This document shows, in pieces, positions 16,501-24,031 of a DNA stretch of 47,335 nucleotides. The first letter of the stretch is position 1, and the number at the start of each line of letters is the position of its first letter. Origin of the DNA: Anaerolineae bacterium (lineage in GTDB: Bacteria > Chloroflexota > Anaerolineae > JACIWR01); NCBI GenBank assembly GCA_024653325.1, contig JANLFX010000002.1:31072-78406 (forward strand), in the 5' to 3' direction. Under the pieces are notes generated by a model that saw nothing but the letters and a program-made list of their open reading frames with translations, did no database searches and was not told where the DNA came from. A program made the translations under genes and the position numbers.

Positions 16501-17029
16501 TGATGGAGAACTCCTGACCTGTAAACCAGCGTATCGCTCGATCGCTCCACCGCGAGGGCCGGCGTTGAGCCAGGGCTTTCTGGACCTGTTCATAGACTTT
16601 GATTGGCCTGGCGGTTAGGAACTGCTGATCGCGCAGGCCGTCTACCAGGCTGGACACTAGGCTGATGGCCAGGGCCCGATATTTCTGGAAGTAGGCGGTC
16701 ATCAGTGCGTTCAGTGACCGCGTGCCATCCATCAGCCGCCACAGGAAGAACTCGTGGTCCGCCAGGCGGAGGTAAGTGTAAGCCTGGGGATTTTTGAGAA
16801 CGTAATAGCGGCTGTTGTGGGTCTGCAGACGGCGAATGATCACTTCGCTGCGCACTTGTGGGCAAAAGTGGATGGGATCACCTTTCTGTTGGAGCTCGTC
16901 CCGTAAGCGCGAGGTCGCCACAGGTTGTTGGTTGGCTTTGGCGTCCAACTCCCGCCACAACGCTGTTTCTCGGGCCGACAAGCGTGCCGACCGGGCGTCC
17001 AGTTCTGACCACAAACCGCTTTCCCACAC
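13544..17029 (-). CDS. PqqD-like / M50 zinc protease / double cNMP-binding-domain membrane protein
   Basis: The product has 1161 residues from GTG 17029, chosen because TAAGGAG sits 6 bases upstream; a TTG at 17077 in the same frame has no ribosome site. Residues about 45-140 resemble the PqqD/RRE winged helix. An M50 (site-2 type) protease follows, with HECAH at 250-254 and LLELDGYF (D350) giving the third zinc ligand, among many membrane helices that continue to about residue 750. Two cyclic-nucleotide-binding folds end the protein (about 896-1000 and 1024-1135). In both, the phosphate-cassette arginine is replaced (YPAT, Tyr977; PPIAT, Pro1105), although the GE pair is kept, so canonical cAMP binding is doubtful. 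PqqD plus M50 suggests peptide processing or export. Confidence 0.88.
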   Translation of the reverse strand: MWESGLWSELDARSARLSARETALWRELDAKANQQPVATSRLRDELQQKGDPIHFCPQVRSEVIIRRLQTHNSRYYVLKNPQAYTYLRLADHEFFLWRLMDGTRSLNALMTAYFQKYRALAISLVSSLVDGLRDQQFLTARPIKVYEQVQKALAQRRPSRWSDRAIRWFTGQEFSIRGLDRIVSTVYRAGGWLLFTAPVLVVFILIALLGLLSFFLTLRQGTFSLLKSGDSLTLGLILLWLASLLTIFLHECAHALTTKHFGREVHRGGFMFYYGLPAFFVDTMDIWMEDKGPRMAVSAAGTASDLIIGGLCSLLAYLFPQWTLSAFLYKIAFTAYLGALFNLNPLLELDGYFLLMDWLEIPMLRQRSLTFVRTELGRKIRAWLQNRGLLPAQSGSQTPAAAPFSREERIFTVFGLLSAVYTVIAVWLALYFWQKQLSRVVSELWMRGGLGRMLIIVLGGALIAGSSWVLGSQLARLLGSLSHWLVRQRILEHDRLLAGLLLGLLTIILGLALFLPADWRWAYLLTTTFLLTMTALSMALVATRYYAGSAFQGVFVTLSIALFLLLPVHGLRALGVWYVVDPPWPAVIMVLSKLALLSIPIMATLAFRCNGPALTTPGEKAIMAFLFVLSLLAVLPAFLWITRNPTLAPGTLLGLVAPYSAILGLALLIPTQFAFSDSHFGLGWNCLLVAIAYLVAEDLLRVYAQTYPQFYGVVYGLGALAGGGLAVGCTLIYLAHLRAAYRREEWPLVEALSDQERLRDAFAHFYTTLFAQFREVYGWRLAQIIDDRLDVMAVTANWGVMVDRGQIRDVLPLDSLTLADQASRYEEVLNYTIGMMDDSAGRYFLQRAIQNAYDGLPWQEREVLGHHLLQRTPWGATLSQDFESTAGDYRYLLCTMPLFADAADADIEALVAALRTLRVKAGRTFAHQGQSGDRFFLVRFGEVEVWQRDEKGEERLIAELHRGDYFGEHALLHEEPYPATYRAAVDSELLVLAQADFNRLVKKRFQLSTQVQQAAEIVALLNQMPIFSGLTHTQIRQLARQFRRRQVQPDEVLITQGVRQDTFYVISQGTLVVIGERGSPQERILARLGVGEFCGEIGLLLDQPPIATVVGGAEGATVLALDHHHFNLFVRSNLGVSHRLEQVSSRRVIDTRRKLGLSGMV

Positions 17030-17097
17030 GGTGATCTCCTTACTAAAAACATGCGTTCCCCCTCCCACATGTTCCAAACCTGCGAGAGGGTAATTGA

Positions 17098-17103
17098 ATT
17101 ATA
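17098..17103 (-). promoter_or_regulatory. Extended -10 promoter for the M50 gene
   Basis: On the minus strand TGGTATAAT gives an extended -10 (TG-n-TATAAT) about 70 bases before the GTG start. No good -35 is seen. It is divergent from the pth promoter at 17176-17204. Confidence 0.5.
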
Positions 17104-17175
17104 CCATAAATGAGAGGATTTGCATAACATAAGTTGCGACAGGGGTACGCCGCAGAAAAGTACGTCGTATCTCAT

Positions 17176-17204
17176 TTGACTTTCCCGGCGCGATGGTGTA
17201 CCAT
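17176..17204 (+). promoter_or_regulatory. Sigma-70-type promoter for pth-mfd
   Basis: TTGACT (17176-17181), 17-base spacer, TACCAT (17199-17204). The pth start codon follows 46 bases later, and mfd is 21 bases beyond pth, so both are probably read from here. Confidence 0.6.
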
Positions 17205-17250
17205 ATTCAGTCACCCAATGCACATTTGAGCTACCTGAAAGCTTTTTGCT

Positions 17251-17922
17251 ATGGAGACCGATTCATTGTCTGACCAGGCTTTACAGCGTCGGGAACGCCT
17301 GACCCTGATCGTTGGTTTGGGCAATCCCGGTCGGGAATACGCCGCCAACCGACACAATGCCGGGTTTCAGTGCATAGACCGTCTGGCGGAGGTCTACGGG
17401 ATGAGTTTCACCCGGCGGCAGGCCCGCGCCCGTGTGGCTCAGGGAGAAATCCGTGGACACCGAGTGCTGCTGGCCAAACCGCAGACATTTATGAACGAGA
17501 GTGGGCAGGCAGTGGGTCAGCTTGCCCGCTTTTACAAGATCGCGCCTGCGGACGTGTTGGTTTTCTACGACGACCTGGACCTGCCCCTGGGCAAGATTCG
17601 CCTGCGACCCGGTGGAGGGGCAGGCGGGCATCGGGGGATGCGCTCGATCATCCAGCACCTGGGCACCGAAGACTTTCCTCGTCTGCGGCTGGGCATCGGC
17701 CGGCCACCGGGTAATATGGACCCTGTAGACTACGTGCTCGGTGATTTCACTGCCGACGAGCAGGCCGAGATGGAACTGGCATTCGAGCGGGCGGTCGCCG
17801 CCGTCGAATGCTTTTTAGAACAGGGCATTGAGGCGGCGATGAATGCTTTTAACTCTTCCACCGGCTTCGCCGGGGGCGACGCACTTCCAAAGTGCATCGC
17901 ACCTACTCGCACCCAGAGTTAA
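17251..17922 (+). CDS. pth: Peptidyl-tRNA hydrolase
   Basis: The product has 223 residues. It recycles peptidyl-tRNA released by stalled ribosomes. LIVGLGNPGREYAANRHNAGF contains the substrate Asn and catalytic His, and KPQTFMNESGQAV, YDDLDLPLGKIRLRPGGGAGGHRGMRS and LGIGRP are the usual conserved blocks. It has an N-terminal extension of about 16 residues over the family norm. The last residues (GDALPKCIAPTRTQS) are not Pth-like: they are encoded by a hairpin repeat (17876-17906), so the tail is probably an accident of repeat insertion. It is followed by mfd on the same strand. Confidence 0.97.
   Translation: METDSLSDQALQRRERLTLIVGLGNPGREYAANRHNAGFQCIDRLAEVYGMSFTRRQARARVAQGEIRGHRVLLAKPQTFMNESGQAVGQLARFYKIAPADVLVFYDDLDLPLGKIRLRPGGGAGGHRGMRSIIQHLGTEDFPRLRLGIGRPPGNMDPVDYVLGDFTADEQAEMELAFERAVAAVECFLEQGIEAAMNAFNSSTGFAGGDALPKCIAPTRTQS
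17876..17906. repeat. Palindromic repeat inside the pth 3' end
   Basis: GCGACGCACTT and AAGTGCATCGC pair at 10 of 11 positions around CCA, followed by ACCTAC. It ends in the CCTAC typical of the gene-end palindromes in this window but is translated through rather than ending the gene. Confidence 0.65.
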
Positions 17923-17943
17923 GAAGTTAACCGGAGTTGATAC

Positions 17944-20900
17944 GTGAATCTGTCGGGGTTGTTATCCCTGCTCAACGAAATACCTGCTTACCGCGAACTG
18001 CTCCAGGTTCTTAACGAAGGGCGTGCTCGGGGCGCGGATCAGCTCTGGTCGTCCGCTTCGGCCCCATTGGGCCTGCTCCGCGCCGCGCGTCCTTGCCTGA
18101 TCGCCGCGCTGCAACGTGACCTGGCCCGGCCTATCGTGGTAGTCACCGGCCGCACCGAGCAGGCTGCCCAGTTACATGGTCAGCTTCGCTTCTGGTTAGA
18201 CCAGCCGGAGATGGCGTTGCGCTTCACCGAACCGGATGCCCTGCCTTACGAGCGGATCCCCTGGGCCGCGGAGACCATCCGTGAACGGTTGATGGCTCTG
18301 GTCGCCTTGACCACAGCCCGGCAGCCGGTCATCGTTGCCTCGGCCCGGGCGCTGATGCAAAAGACCATCCCCGTGCGTCAGTTCCGGCTGGGAATACAGA
18401 CGTTGCATCAGGGGCAGGTCGTTTCTCTGGAAAAAACCTTGGCCCGCTGGGTAGCTCTGGGCTACGAACCGGTCAGCGTGGTAGAAGAACCCGGTACTTT
18501 CAGTCGGCGGGGTGGGATCGTGGATGTATTCCCGCCAGCCAGCCCGTTACCGGTGCGCGTTGAATTCTTCGGCGACGAGATTGATTCCCTGCGTCTCTTC
18601 GATCCGGCCACCCAACGCTCGCGGGAGCGCATCTCGGGGTTCACATTGACCCCGGCCTGCGAGGCCCTGCCCCGTCATGGCCCACAGGCGACGGAGCGTT
18701 TGGCAGCACTGGACATCGGCAATTTGCATGCCCCGGCAGCCGCCGAATTTCGCAGCGACTGCCAGGCCCTGACCGATGGGCGTCGTTTTAAAGGCATCGA
18801 GTTCTATCTCCCTTACCTGTATGCTCAACCCGGCAGCCTGATGGATTTCCTGCCTGCTGACGGTTTACTTCTCGTGGATGATTGGGCTGAGCTGGAAGCA
18901 GCGGTGGCTGAACTGGAGGAACAAGCCGTCACCATGTGCCATGATCTGATCAGCGCGGGCGAACTTTCTCCCGATTTCGCCATTCCCTACTTCACCTGGG
19001 ACGAGCTGCGGGAAATATTGGAAGAACGCCACCCTCTGACTCTGGGCTACGATGATCTGGAGCCTGCGCTGACCCATCCATTGAGCCAGGTGTTCGTCTC
19101 CGGGCCACGCTATGGAGGGCAGCTCCGGCGGGTGCTGGAAGAGTTGCATAAGATGCGCACTGCCGGGCGACGGGTGATCGTGGTGAGCCGCCAGGCGCAG
19201 CGTCTGGCTACCCTGTGGAGTGAACAGCGCGACCCGATCCGCCCCCAGGAGGATATCCGCCAACCGCCCCCTGCCCGCAGTCTGATCGTAGTGCAGGGTA
19301 CTCTAGCCGAAGGGTTTCTGCTCAGGGAAAAGGGCGAGGACAGCCCTGTGTACTGCACGCTCCTCACCGACGCGGAAATCTTCGGCTGGTCACGGCCGGA
19401 GCCACGGCGCATGCGACGGCGGCCGGTCTCCCCGGAGACTTTCTTCGCCGACATCGAGCCCGGCGATTACGTGGTGCACGTGGAGCATGGCATTGGCATT
19501 TTCCGCGGCCTGATCCGCTTGACCATCGAAGGGGCGGAGCGTGAATACTTACAGGTGGACTATGCCGGCGCAGATAAGTTGTACGTGCCCATTCACCATT
19601 CCGACCGTCTCAGCCGCTACGTGGGCACCAGCGATCGTCCGCCGGCGCTCAGTCGCCTGGGCACAGCCGAATGGGCGCAGGTCAAGGCGCGGGCCAAGCG
19701 GGCCGTCGAAGACATCGCCCGCGATTTGCTGGCTCTATACTCGGCCCGCGAAGTGGTGCCCGGTCATGCTTTTAGCCCCGATACCCCCTGGCAGGCGGAA
19801 CTGGAGGCCGCTTTCCCCTATGTTGAAACCGAGGATCAGCTCAAGGCCATTGAGCAGGTCAAGGCAGACATGGAGAAGCCTCGCCCGATGGACCGTCTCA
19901 TCTGCGGCGATGTGGGTTACGGCAAGACTGAGGTTGCTCTGCGGGCGGCGTTTAAAGCGGTGATGGACGGCAAACAGGTCGCCGTTCTGGTGCCGACCAC
20001 CGTGCTGGCCCAGCAACATTACGAGACCTTTCGACAGCGACTCAAGCCTTTCCCGGTGGAGGTGGAAATGCTCTCCAGATTCCGTTCCCAGCGGGAACAG
20101 CGGGACATTTTGGAAAGGCTTAAAGCTGGTCAGGTGGACATTGTGATCGGCACTCACCGGCTTCTTTCCAGAGATGTGGTTTTCAAAGACCTGGGTTTGT
20201 TGATCATTGATGAAGAGCAGCGTTTCGGGGTGACTCACAAGGAGCGGCTCAAGCAGATGCGTACCGAGGTGGACGTGCTGACCATGACCGCCACCCCCAT
20301 CCCGCGCACATTGTACATGTCCCTGACCGGCGTGCGTGACATGAGCACGATTGATACCCCACCGGAGGAGCGGCTGCCCATCAGAACGCACGTCGGCCAG
20401 TTTGATAAATCTCTCATTCGCAAGGCGATCTTGCGCGAACTTGACCGGGGCGGGCAGGTGTTTTTCGTCCACAACCGGGTGCAGGGCATTCATCAGATGG
20501 CGCAGCGTCTGCAGCGCCTCGTGCCCGAGGCGAAATTAGCCATCGCCCATGGGCAGATGGACGAGGCCGAACTGGAGCGGGTCATGCTCGACTTTGCTGC
20601 GGGCAAGACCGATGTCCTGGTCTGCACCTCGATCATCGAGAGTGGGCTGGACATCCCCAACGCCAATACCATTATCATCAACCGTGCTGACCAGTTCGGC
20701 CTGGCCCAGCTTTATCAGCTTCGTGGGCGGGTGGGACGGGGGGCAGTGCGGGCCTACGCCTATCTCCTGTACGGTGATCCACGACGGCTTACGGAAACAG
20801 CCCGCCAACGGCTGGAGACTATCATGGAGGCCAGTGAACTGGGAGCGGGTTTCAGCCTGGCCATGCGTGATCTGGAGATCCGCGGCGCGGGCGACATTTT

Positions 20901-21468
20901 GGGTACCCGTCAACATGGCCACATCGCAGCCATCGGCTTTGACCTGTACACCCGCCTGCTGGCCCAGGCTGTGCGCGAATTAAAGGGGGAGGCTGCGGAG
21001 CAGACAGGTGAGGTGTCCGCCTTCCTGCAGCCCCTGACTCCGGGGGTGCAAATCACCCTGCCATTGGACGCCTATCTGCCTGAGGAATATGTTCCCGATC
21101 CCGACCTGCGGTTGCGGCTTTATCGCCGTTTGGGAGGCGTAACGAGCATGGAGCAGGTGGATGAATTGGAGCGCGAACTGGTAGACCGCTTTGGTCCATT
21201 GCCGGTGGCGGCGGCTAACTTGCTCTACCAACTGCGGTTGAAAGTACTGGCTTTGCGGGTGGGTGTGCAGTCCATTGGCATGGAGAATCACCGACTGGTG
21301 CTCAAAGCCGAGGGACTGGAGCGAGTGGACCGTCAGGCGTTACAGCGGCAGCTGGGTCAGCGGGCGCATGTCGAACGACGGCGAGTGTGGCTGCCCCTGC
21401 CTGAGAATGAGACCCTGTGGCGCACCGAATTGGTGTGGGTGCTGGAGAAAATGGTAGGACAGGCTTAA
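17944..21468 (+). CDS. mfd: Transcription-repair coupling factor
   Basis: The product has 1174 residues. Mfd removes RNA polymerase stalled at DNA damage and recruits the UvrABC system. The start is GTG with CCGGAG upstream. Order: UvrB-like N-terminal domains (YERIPW near residue 100; FSRRGGIVDVFPP near 190), the RNA-polymerase-interaction domain (GDYVVHVEHGIGIF near 510), the RecG-like motor with CGDVGYGKTEVAL (about 655) and IIDEEQRFGVTHKE (about 755), TATPIPRTLYMS, QLRGRVGRG, and the C-terminal D7 domain. The last four residues, VGQA, and the TAA stop come from a palindromic repeat (21454-21479). Confidence 0.98.
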   Translation: MNLSGLLSLLNEIPAYRELLQVLNEGRARGADQLWSSASAPLGLLRAARPCLIAALQRDLARPIVVVTGRTEQAAQLHGQLRFWLDQPEMALRFTEPDALPYERIPWAAETIRERLMALVALTTARQPVIVASARALMQKTIPVRQFRLGIQTLHQGQVVSLEKTLARWVALGYEPVSVVEEPGTFSRRGGIVDVFPPASPLPVRVEFFGDEIDSLRLFDPATQRSRERISGFTLTPACEALPRHGPQATERLAALDIGNLHAPAAAEFRSDCQALTDGRRFKGIEFYLPYLYAQPGSLMDFLPADGLLLVDDWAELEAAVAELEEQAVTMCHDLISAGELSPDFAIPYFTWDELREILEERHPLTLGYDDLEPALTHPLSQVFVSGPRYGGQLRRVLEELHKMRTAGRRVIVVSRQAQRLATLWSEQRDPIRPQEDIRQPPPARSLIVVQGTLAEGFLLREKGEDSPVYCTLLTDAEIFGWSRPEPRRMRRRPVSPETFFADIEPGDYVVHVEHGIGIFRGLIRLTIEGAEREYLQVDYAGADKLYVPIHHSDRLSRYVGTSDRPPALSRLGTAEWAQVKARAKRAVEDIARDLLALYSAREVVPGHAFSPDTPWQAELEAAFPYVETEDQLKAIEQVKADMEKPRPMDRLICGDVGYGKTEVALRAAFKAVMDGKQVAVLVPTTVLAQQHYETFRQRLKPFPVEVEMLSRFRSQREQRDILERLKAGQVDIVIGTHRLLSRDVVFKDLGLLIIDEEQRFGVTHKERLKQMRTEVDVLTMTATPIPRTLYMSLTGVRDMSTIDTPPEERLPIRTHVGQFDKSLIRKAILRELDRGGQVFFVHNRVQGIHQMAQRLQRLVPEAKLAIAHGQMDEAELERVMLDFAAGKTDVLVCTSIIESGLDIPNANTIIINRADQFGLAQLYQLRGRVGRGAVRAYAYLLYGDPRRLTETARQRLETIMEASELGAGFSLAMRDLEIRGAGDILGTRQHGHIAAIGFDLYTRLLAQAVRELKGEAAEQTGEVSAFLQPLTPGVQITLPLDAYLPEEYVPDPDLRLRLYRRLGGVTSMEQVDELERELVDRFGPLPVAAANLLYQLRLKVLALRVGVQSIGMENHRLVLKAEGLERVDRQALQRQLGQRAHVERRRVWLPLPENETLWRTELVWVLEKMVGQA

Positions 21469-21479
21469 GCTCGTCCTAC
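21454..21479. repeat. GTAGG...CCTAC palindrome supplying the mfd stop codon
   Basis: Left arm GTAGGACAGGCTT, right arm AAGCTCGTCCTAC; they pair at 11 of 13 positions. Read in the mfd frame it gives Val-Gly-Gln-Ala-stop. It abuts copy 2 of the 250-bp repeat. Confidence 0.85.
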
Positions 21480-21730
21480 AGGGCGGGTGTATTTCACTTG
21501 GGGGGCGAGTTGCTGCTGTGCCCTGGCCGCGGAGACCTCTCCCAGCCCCCCAGAAATGGTAGGCGCGGTTTCTTACCGCGCAACCCCGGTCATGACAGTG
21601 GGCCTTCGCGGTGCTGGGGGCCGTCGGCCGCGCTATGGAAAGCGCGGCTACCCCAACTTCGCTCAGGACACAGCAGCGGTCGGCCGCTACGGGGCAAACC
21701 TGCCCCGAAGCTGAAATGCACCCCTACAGG
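21476..21730 (+). repeat. About 250-bp dispersed repeat, copy 2
   Basis: This matches 7021-7283 in inverted orientation, about 14.4 kb away. It lacks the nested GAAGGG insert of copy 1. No gene is supported inside it. With the mfd palindrome it fills the space between mfd and the BMP operon promoter. Confidence 0.8.
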
Positions 21731-21739
21731 GCTGCCGAT

Positions 21740-21768
21740 TTGCCTAAGCAAGATAAATGCGCTATAAT
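21740..21768 (+). promoter_or_regulatory. Sigma-70-type promoter of the BMP transporter operon
   Basis: TTGCCT (21740-21745), 17-base spacer, TATAAT (21763-21768). The lipoprotein gene begins about 140 bases after the expected transcription start, so the mRNA has a long leader (about 21775-21915) in which I could not recognise a known riboswitch. Confidence 0.7.
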
Positions 21769-21915
21769 AAGAGCTTAGTCAGACGCCTTTCCTCGCAAGT
21801 AAATTACCGATCATCGCGGATAGCTTTTCCCAGAGAGGGGGTGATGATCAATTCCAAATACGTGTGCTTTCCCCGGTAGATTCTCAAATCAAATCTTAGT
21901 ATGGAGGAGAAAGAA

Positions 21916-23952
21916 ATGCGTAAGTGGATATTCGTCACAATGGCAATGCTGATGCTTGCCTCTTTGTTGACTGCCTGTCCTCAACCGGCTACCCCGACCA
22001 CGGCTCCCACGGCAGCCCCCACCACCCCCCCGGCCAAGAAATTCAGGGTGGGCATGGTATCTGACGTGGGTGGCATTGACGATGCCAGCTTCAACCAGAA
22101 CACCTGGGAAGGTGTTCTGATGGCCATTGACCAGTTGGGCATCGATGGCAAGTTCTTGGAGTCTCAGGCTCAGGCCGACTACGAGAACAACATCACCGAA
22201 TTTGCCGAGCAGGGCTATGACCTGATCATCACCGTCGGTTTCCTGTTGGGCGACGCCACTTACAAGATGGCCAAGCAGTACCCGAACGTCAAGTTTGCTA
22301 TCGTGGACTACCCGTCCGGTGGTGAGGAAACACCCAATCTGCAGGGCATTCTGTTCAACGTGAACGAGGCCAGCTTCCCGGTAGGCTATCTGGCAGCGGC
22401 TATGGCCGACCAGTTAGACCCGGCGGATCCGGTAGTGGCCTACATTGGTGGGATGCAGATTCCGCCAGTGGAGGAGTTCATCGTTGCCTACGAGAACGGG
22501 GTGAAGTACTACAACGAGAAATACGGCAAGAACGTCAAATTCACCGGCGTGTATGTAGGCGACTTTGAGGCTCCGGACCAGGGCAAGATTCAGGCTAACT
22601 CGCTCATTGATGAGGGCGCAGACGTTATCATGGGCGTGGGAGGCAAGACGGGCAACGGTGGTCTTGCCGCGGCCAAGGAACGGGGCAAGTTGGGAGTCGG
22701 TGTGGATGTGGATCAGTACTACACCCTGCCCAATGAGAAAGACATTCTGATCACCAGTACGGTGAAGCGGCTGGACAAGGCCGTGTTCAATGTGATCAAG
22801 AATGCGATGGAGGGCAACTTCGGCGGCGGTACCAACTACGTGGCTACCCTGGCGAACGAGGGAGTGGGTGTTGGTCCTTTCCACGACTTCGAGGACAAGA
22901 TCCCGGAAAACATCAAGGCTGATCTGGTACAAATTCAGCAGGACATCATCGCCGGCAAACTTTGGACCGGCTGGGGTGAGAAGCCCTCGGGTGTGAAGCC
23001 TGGCGTTGGGTTTAGAGTAGGCATGGTGTCTGACGTAGGTGGCATTGACGATGCCAGCTTCAACCAGAACACCTGGGAAGGTGTTCTGATGGCCATTGAC
23101 CAGTTGGGCATCGATGGCAAGTTCTTGGAGTCTCAGGCTCAGGCCGACTACGAGAACAACATCACCGAGTTTGCTGAGCAGGGCTATGACCTGATCATCA
23201 CCGTCGGTTTCCTGCTGGGCGACGCCACAGCCAAGATGGCCGCGCAGTACCCGGACACCAAGTTCGCTATCGTGGATGTTACCTACGACCCGCCCATTCC
23301 TAATGTGCAAGGCATCTACTTCCAGGTGGATCAGGCAGCCTTCCCGGTAGGTTACCTGGCCGCCGCTATGGCGGATCTGGCTGACCCCGCTGACCCCCAG
23401 GTGGGTTATGTGGGTGGGATGCAGATTCCGCCGGTGGAACAGTTCATCGTCGCCTATGAAGCCGGGGTGAAGTACTACAACGAGAAGTACGGCAAGAACG
23501 TCAAGTTCACCGGCGTGTATGTAGGCGACTTTGAGGCTCCGGACCAGGGCAAGATCCAGGGCAATTCGCTCATTGACGAAGGAGTGGATGTCATCCTGGG
23601 CTGCGGTGGTAAGACGGGCAACGGTGGCCTTGCTGCAGCCAAGGAACGGGGCAAGTTGGGGATTGGCGTGGATGTGGACCAGTACTACACCCTGCCCAAT
23701 GAGAAAGACATTCTGGTCACCAGCACAATGAAGCGGCTGGACAAAGCTATTTTCAATGTGATCAAGAATGCGGTGGAGGGCAACTTCGGCGGCGGTACCA
23801 ACTACGTGGCTACCCTGGCGAACGAGGGAGTGGGTGTTGCTCCTTTCCACGACTTCGAGGACAAGGTCCCGGAAAACATCAAGGCTGACCTGCTGCAGAT
23901 CCAGCAAGACATCATCGCCGGCAAGCTCAGCACTGGCTGGCCGCGCGAATAG
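21916..23952 (+). CDS. BMP-family ABC transporter substrate-binding lipoprotein, tandem duplicated
   Basis: The product has 678 residues from ATG 21916, which has GGAGGAG 6-11 bases upstream; the ATG at 21901 is part of that site. The signal peptide ends in the lipobox LLTAC (Cys21), so it is anchored outside the membrane. Two complete BMP/PnrA-type domains follow (about residues 43-350 and 366-678), each with SDVGGIDDASFNQNTWEG, VGFLLGDA, GGKTGNGGLAAAKERGK and DVDQYYTLPNEKD. PnrA-type proteins bind nucleosides, which fits the downstream genes. The second domain has no signal of its own, so it is a fused pair. The DNA copies, offset by 966-969 bases, are identical over about 130 bases in places and clearly different in others. 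Confidence 0.93.
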   Translation: MRKWIFVTMAMLMLASLLTACPQPATPTTAPTAAPTTPPAKKFRVGMVSDVGGIDDASFNQNTWEGVLMAIDQLGIDGKFLESQAQADYENNITEFAEQGYDLIITVGFLLGDATYKMAKQYPNVKFAIVDYPSGGEETPNLQGILFNVNEASFPVGYLAAAMADQLDPADPVVAYIGGMQIPPVEEFIVAYENGVKYYNEKYGKNVKFTGVYVGDFEAPDQGKIQANSLIDEGADVIMGVGGKTGNGGLAAAKERGKLGVGVDVDQYYTLPNEKDILITSTVKRLDKAVFNVIKNAMEGNFGGGTNYVATLANEGVGVGPFHDFEDKIPENIKADLVQIQQDIIAGKLWTGWGEKPSGVKPGVGFRVGMVSDVGGIDDASFNQNTWEGVLMAIDQLGIDGKFLESQAQADYENNITEFAEQGYDLIITVGFLLGDATAKMAAQYPDTKFAIVDVTYDPPIPNVQGIYFQVDQAAFPVGYLAAAMADLADPADPQVGYVGGMQIPPVEQFIVAYEAGVKYYNEKYGKNVKFTGVYVGDFEAPDQGKIQGNSLIDEGVDVILGCGGKTGNGGLAAAKERGKLGIGVDVDQYYTLPNEKDILVTSTMKRLDKAIFNVIKNAVEGNFGGGTNYVATLANEGVGVAPFHDFEDKVPENIKADLLQIQQDIIAGKLSTGWPRE

Positions 23953-23980
23953 TCGTTTGGTTTCTTGCAACAAATATAAT

Positions 23981-24012
23981 GGCGGTGCTGGATGCAATGT
24001 CCAGCACCGCCG
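23981..24012 (+). terminator. Intercistronic hairpin between binding protein and ATPase
   Basis: GGCGGTGCTGGA and TCCAGCACCGCC pair perfectly around TGCAATG. There is no T-run, so it probably stabilises the upstream message or partly stops transcription, giving more binding protein than ATPase, as is usual in importer operons. Confidence 0.6.
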
Positions 24013-24031
24013 TATATGAAAGGCAATGACT

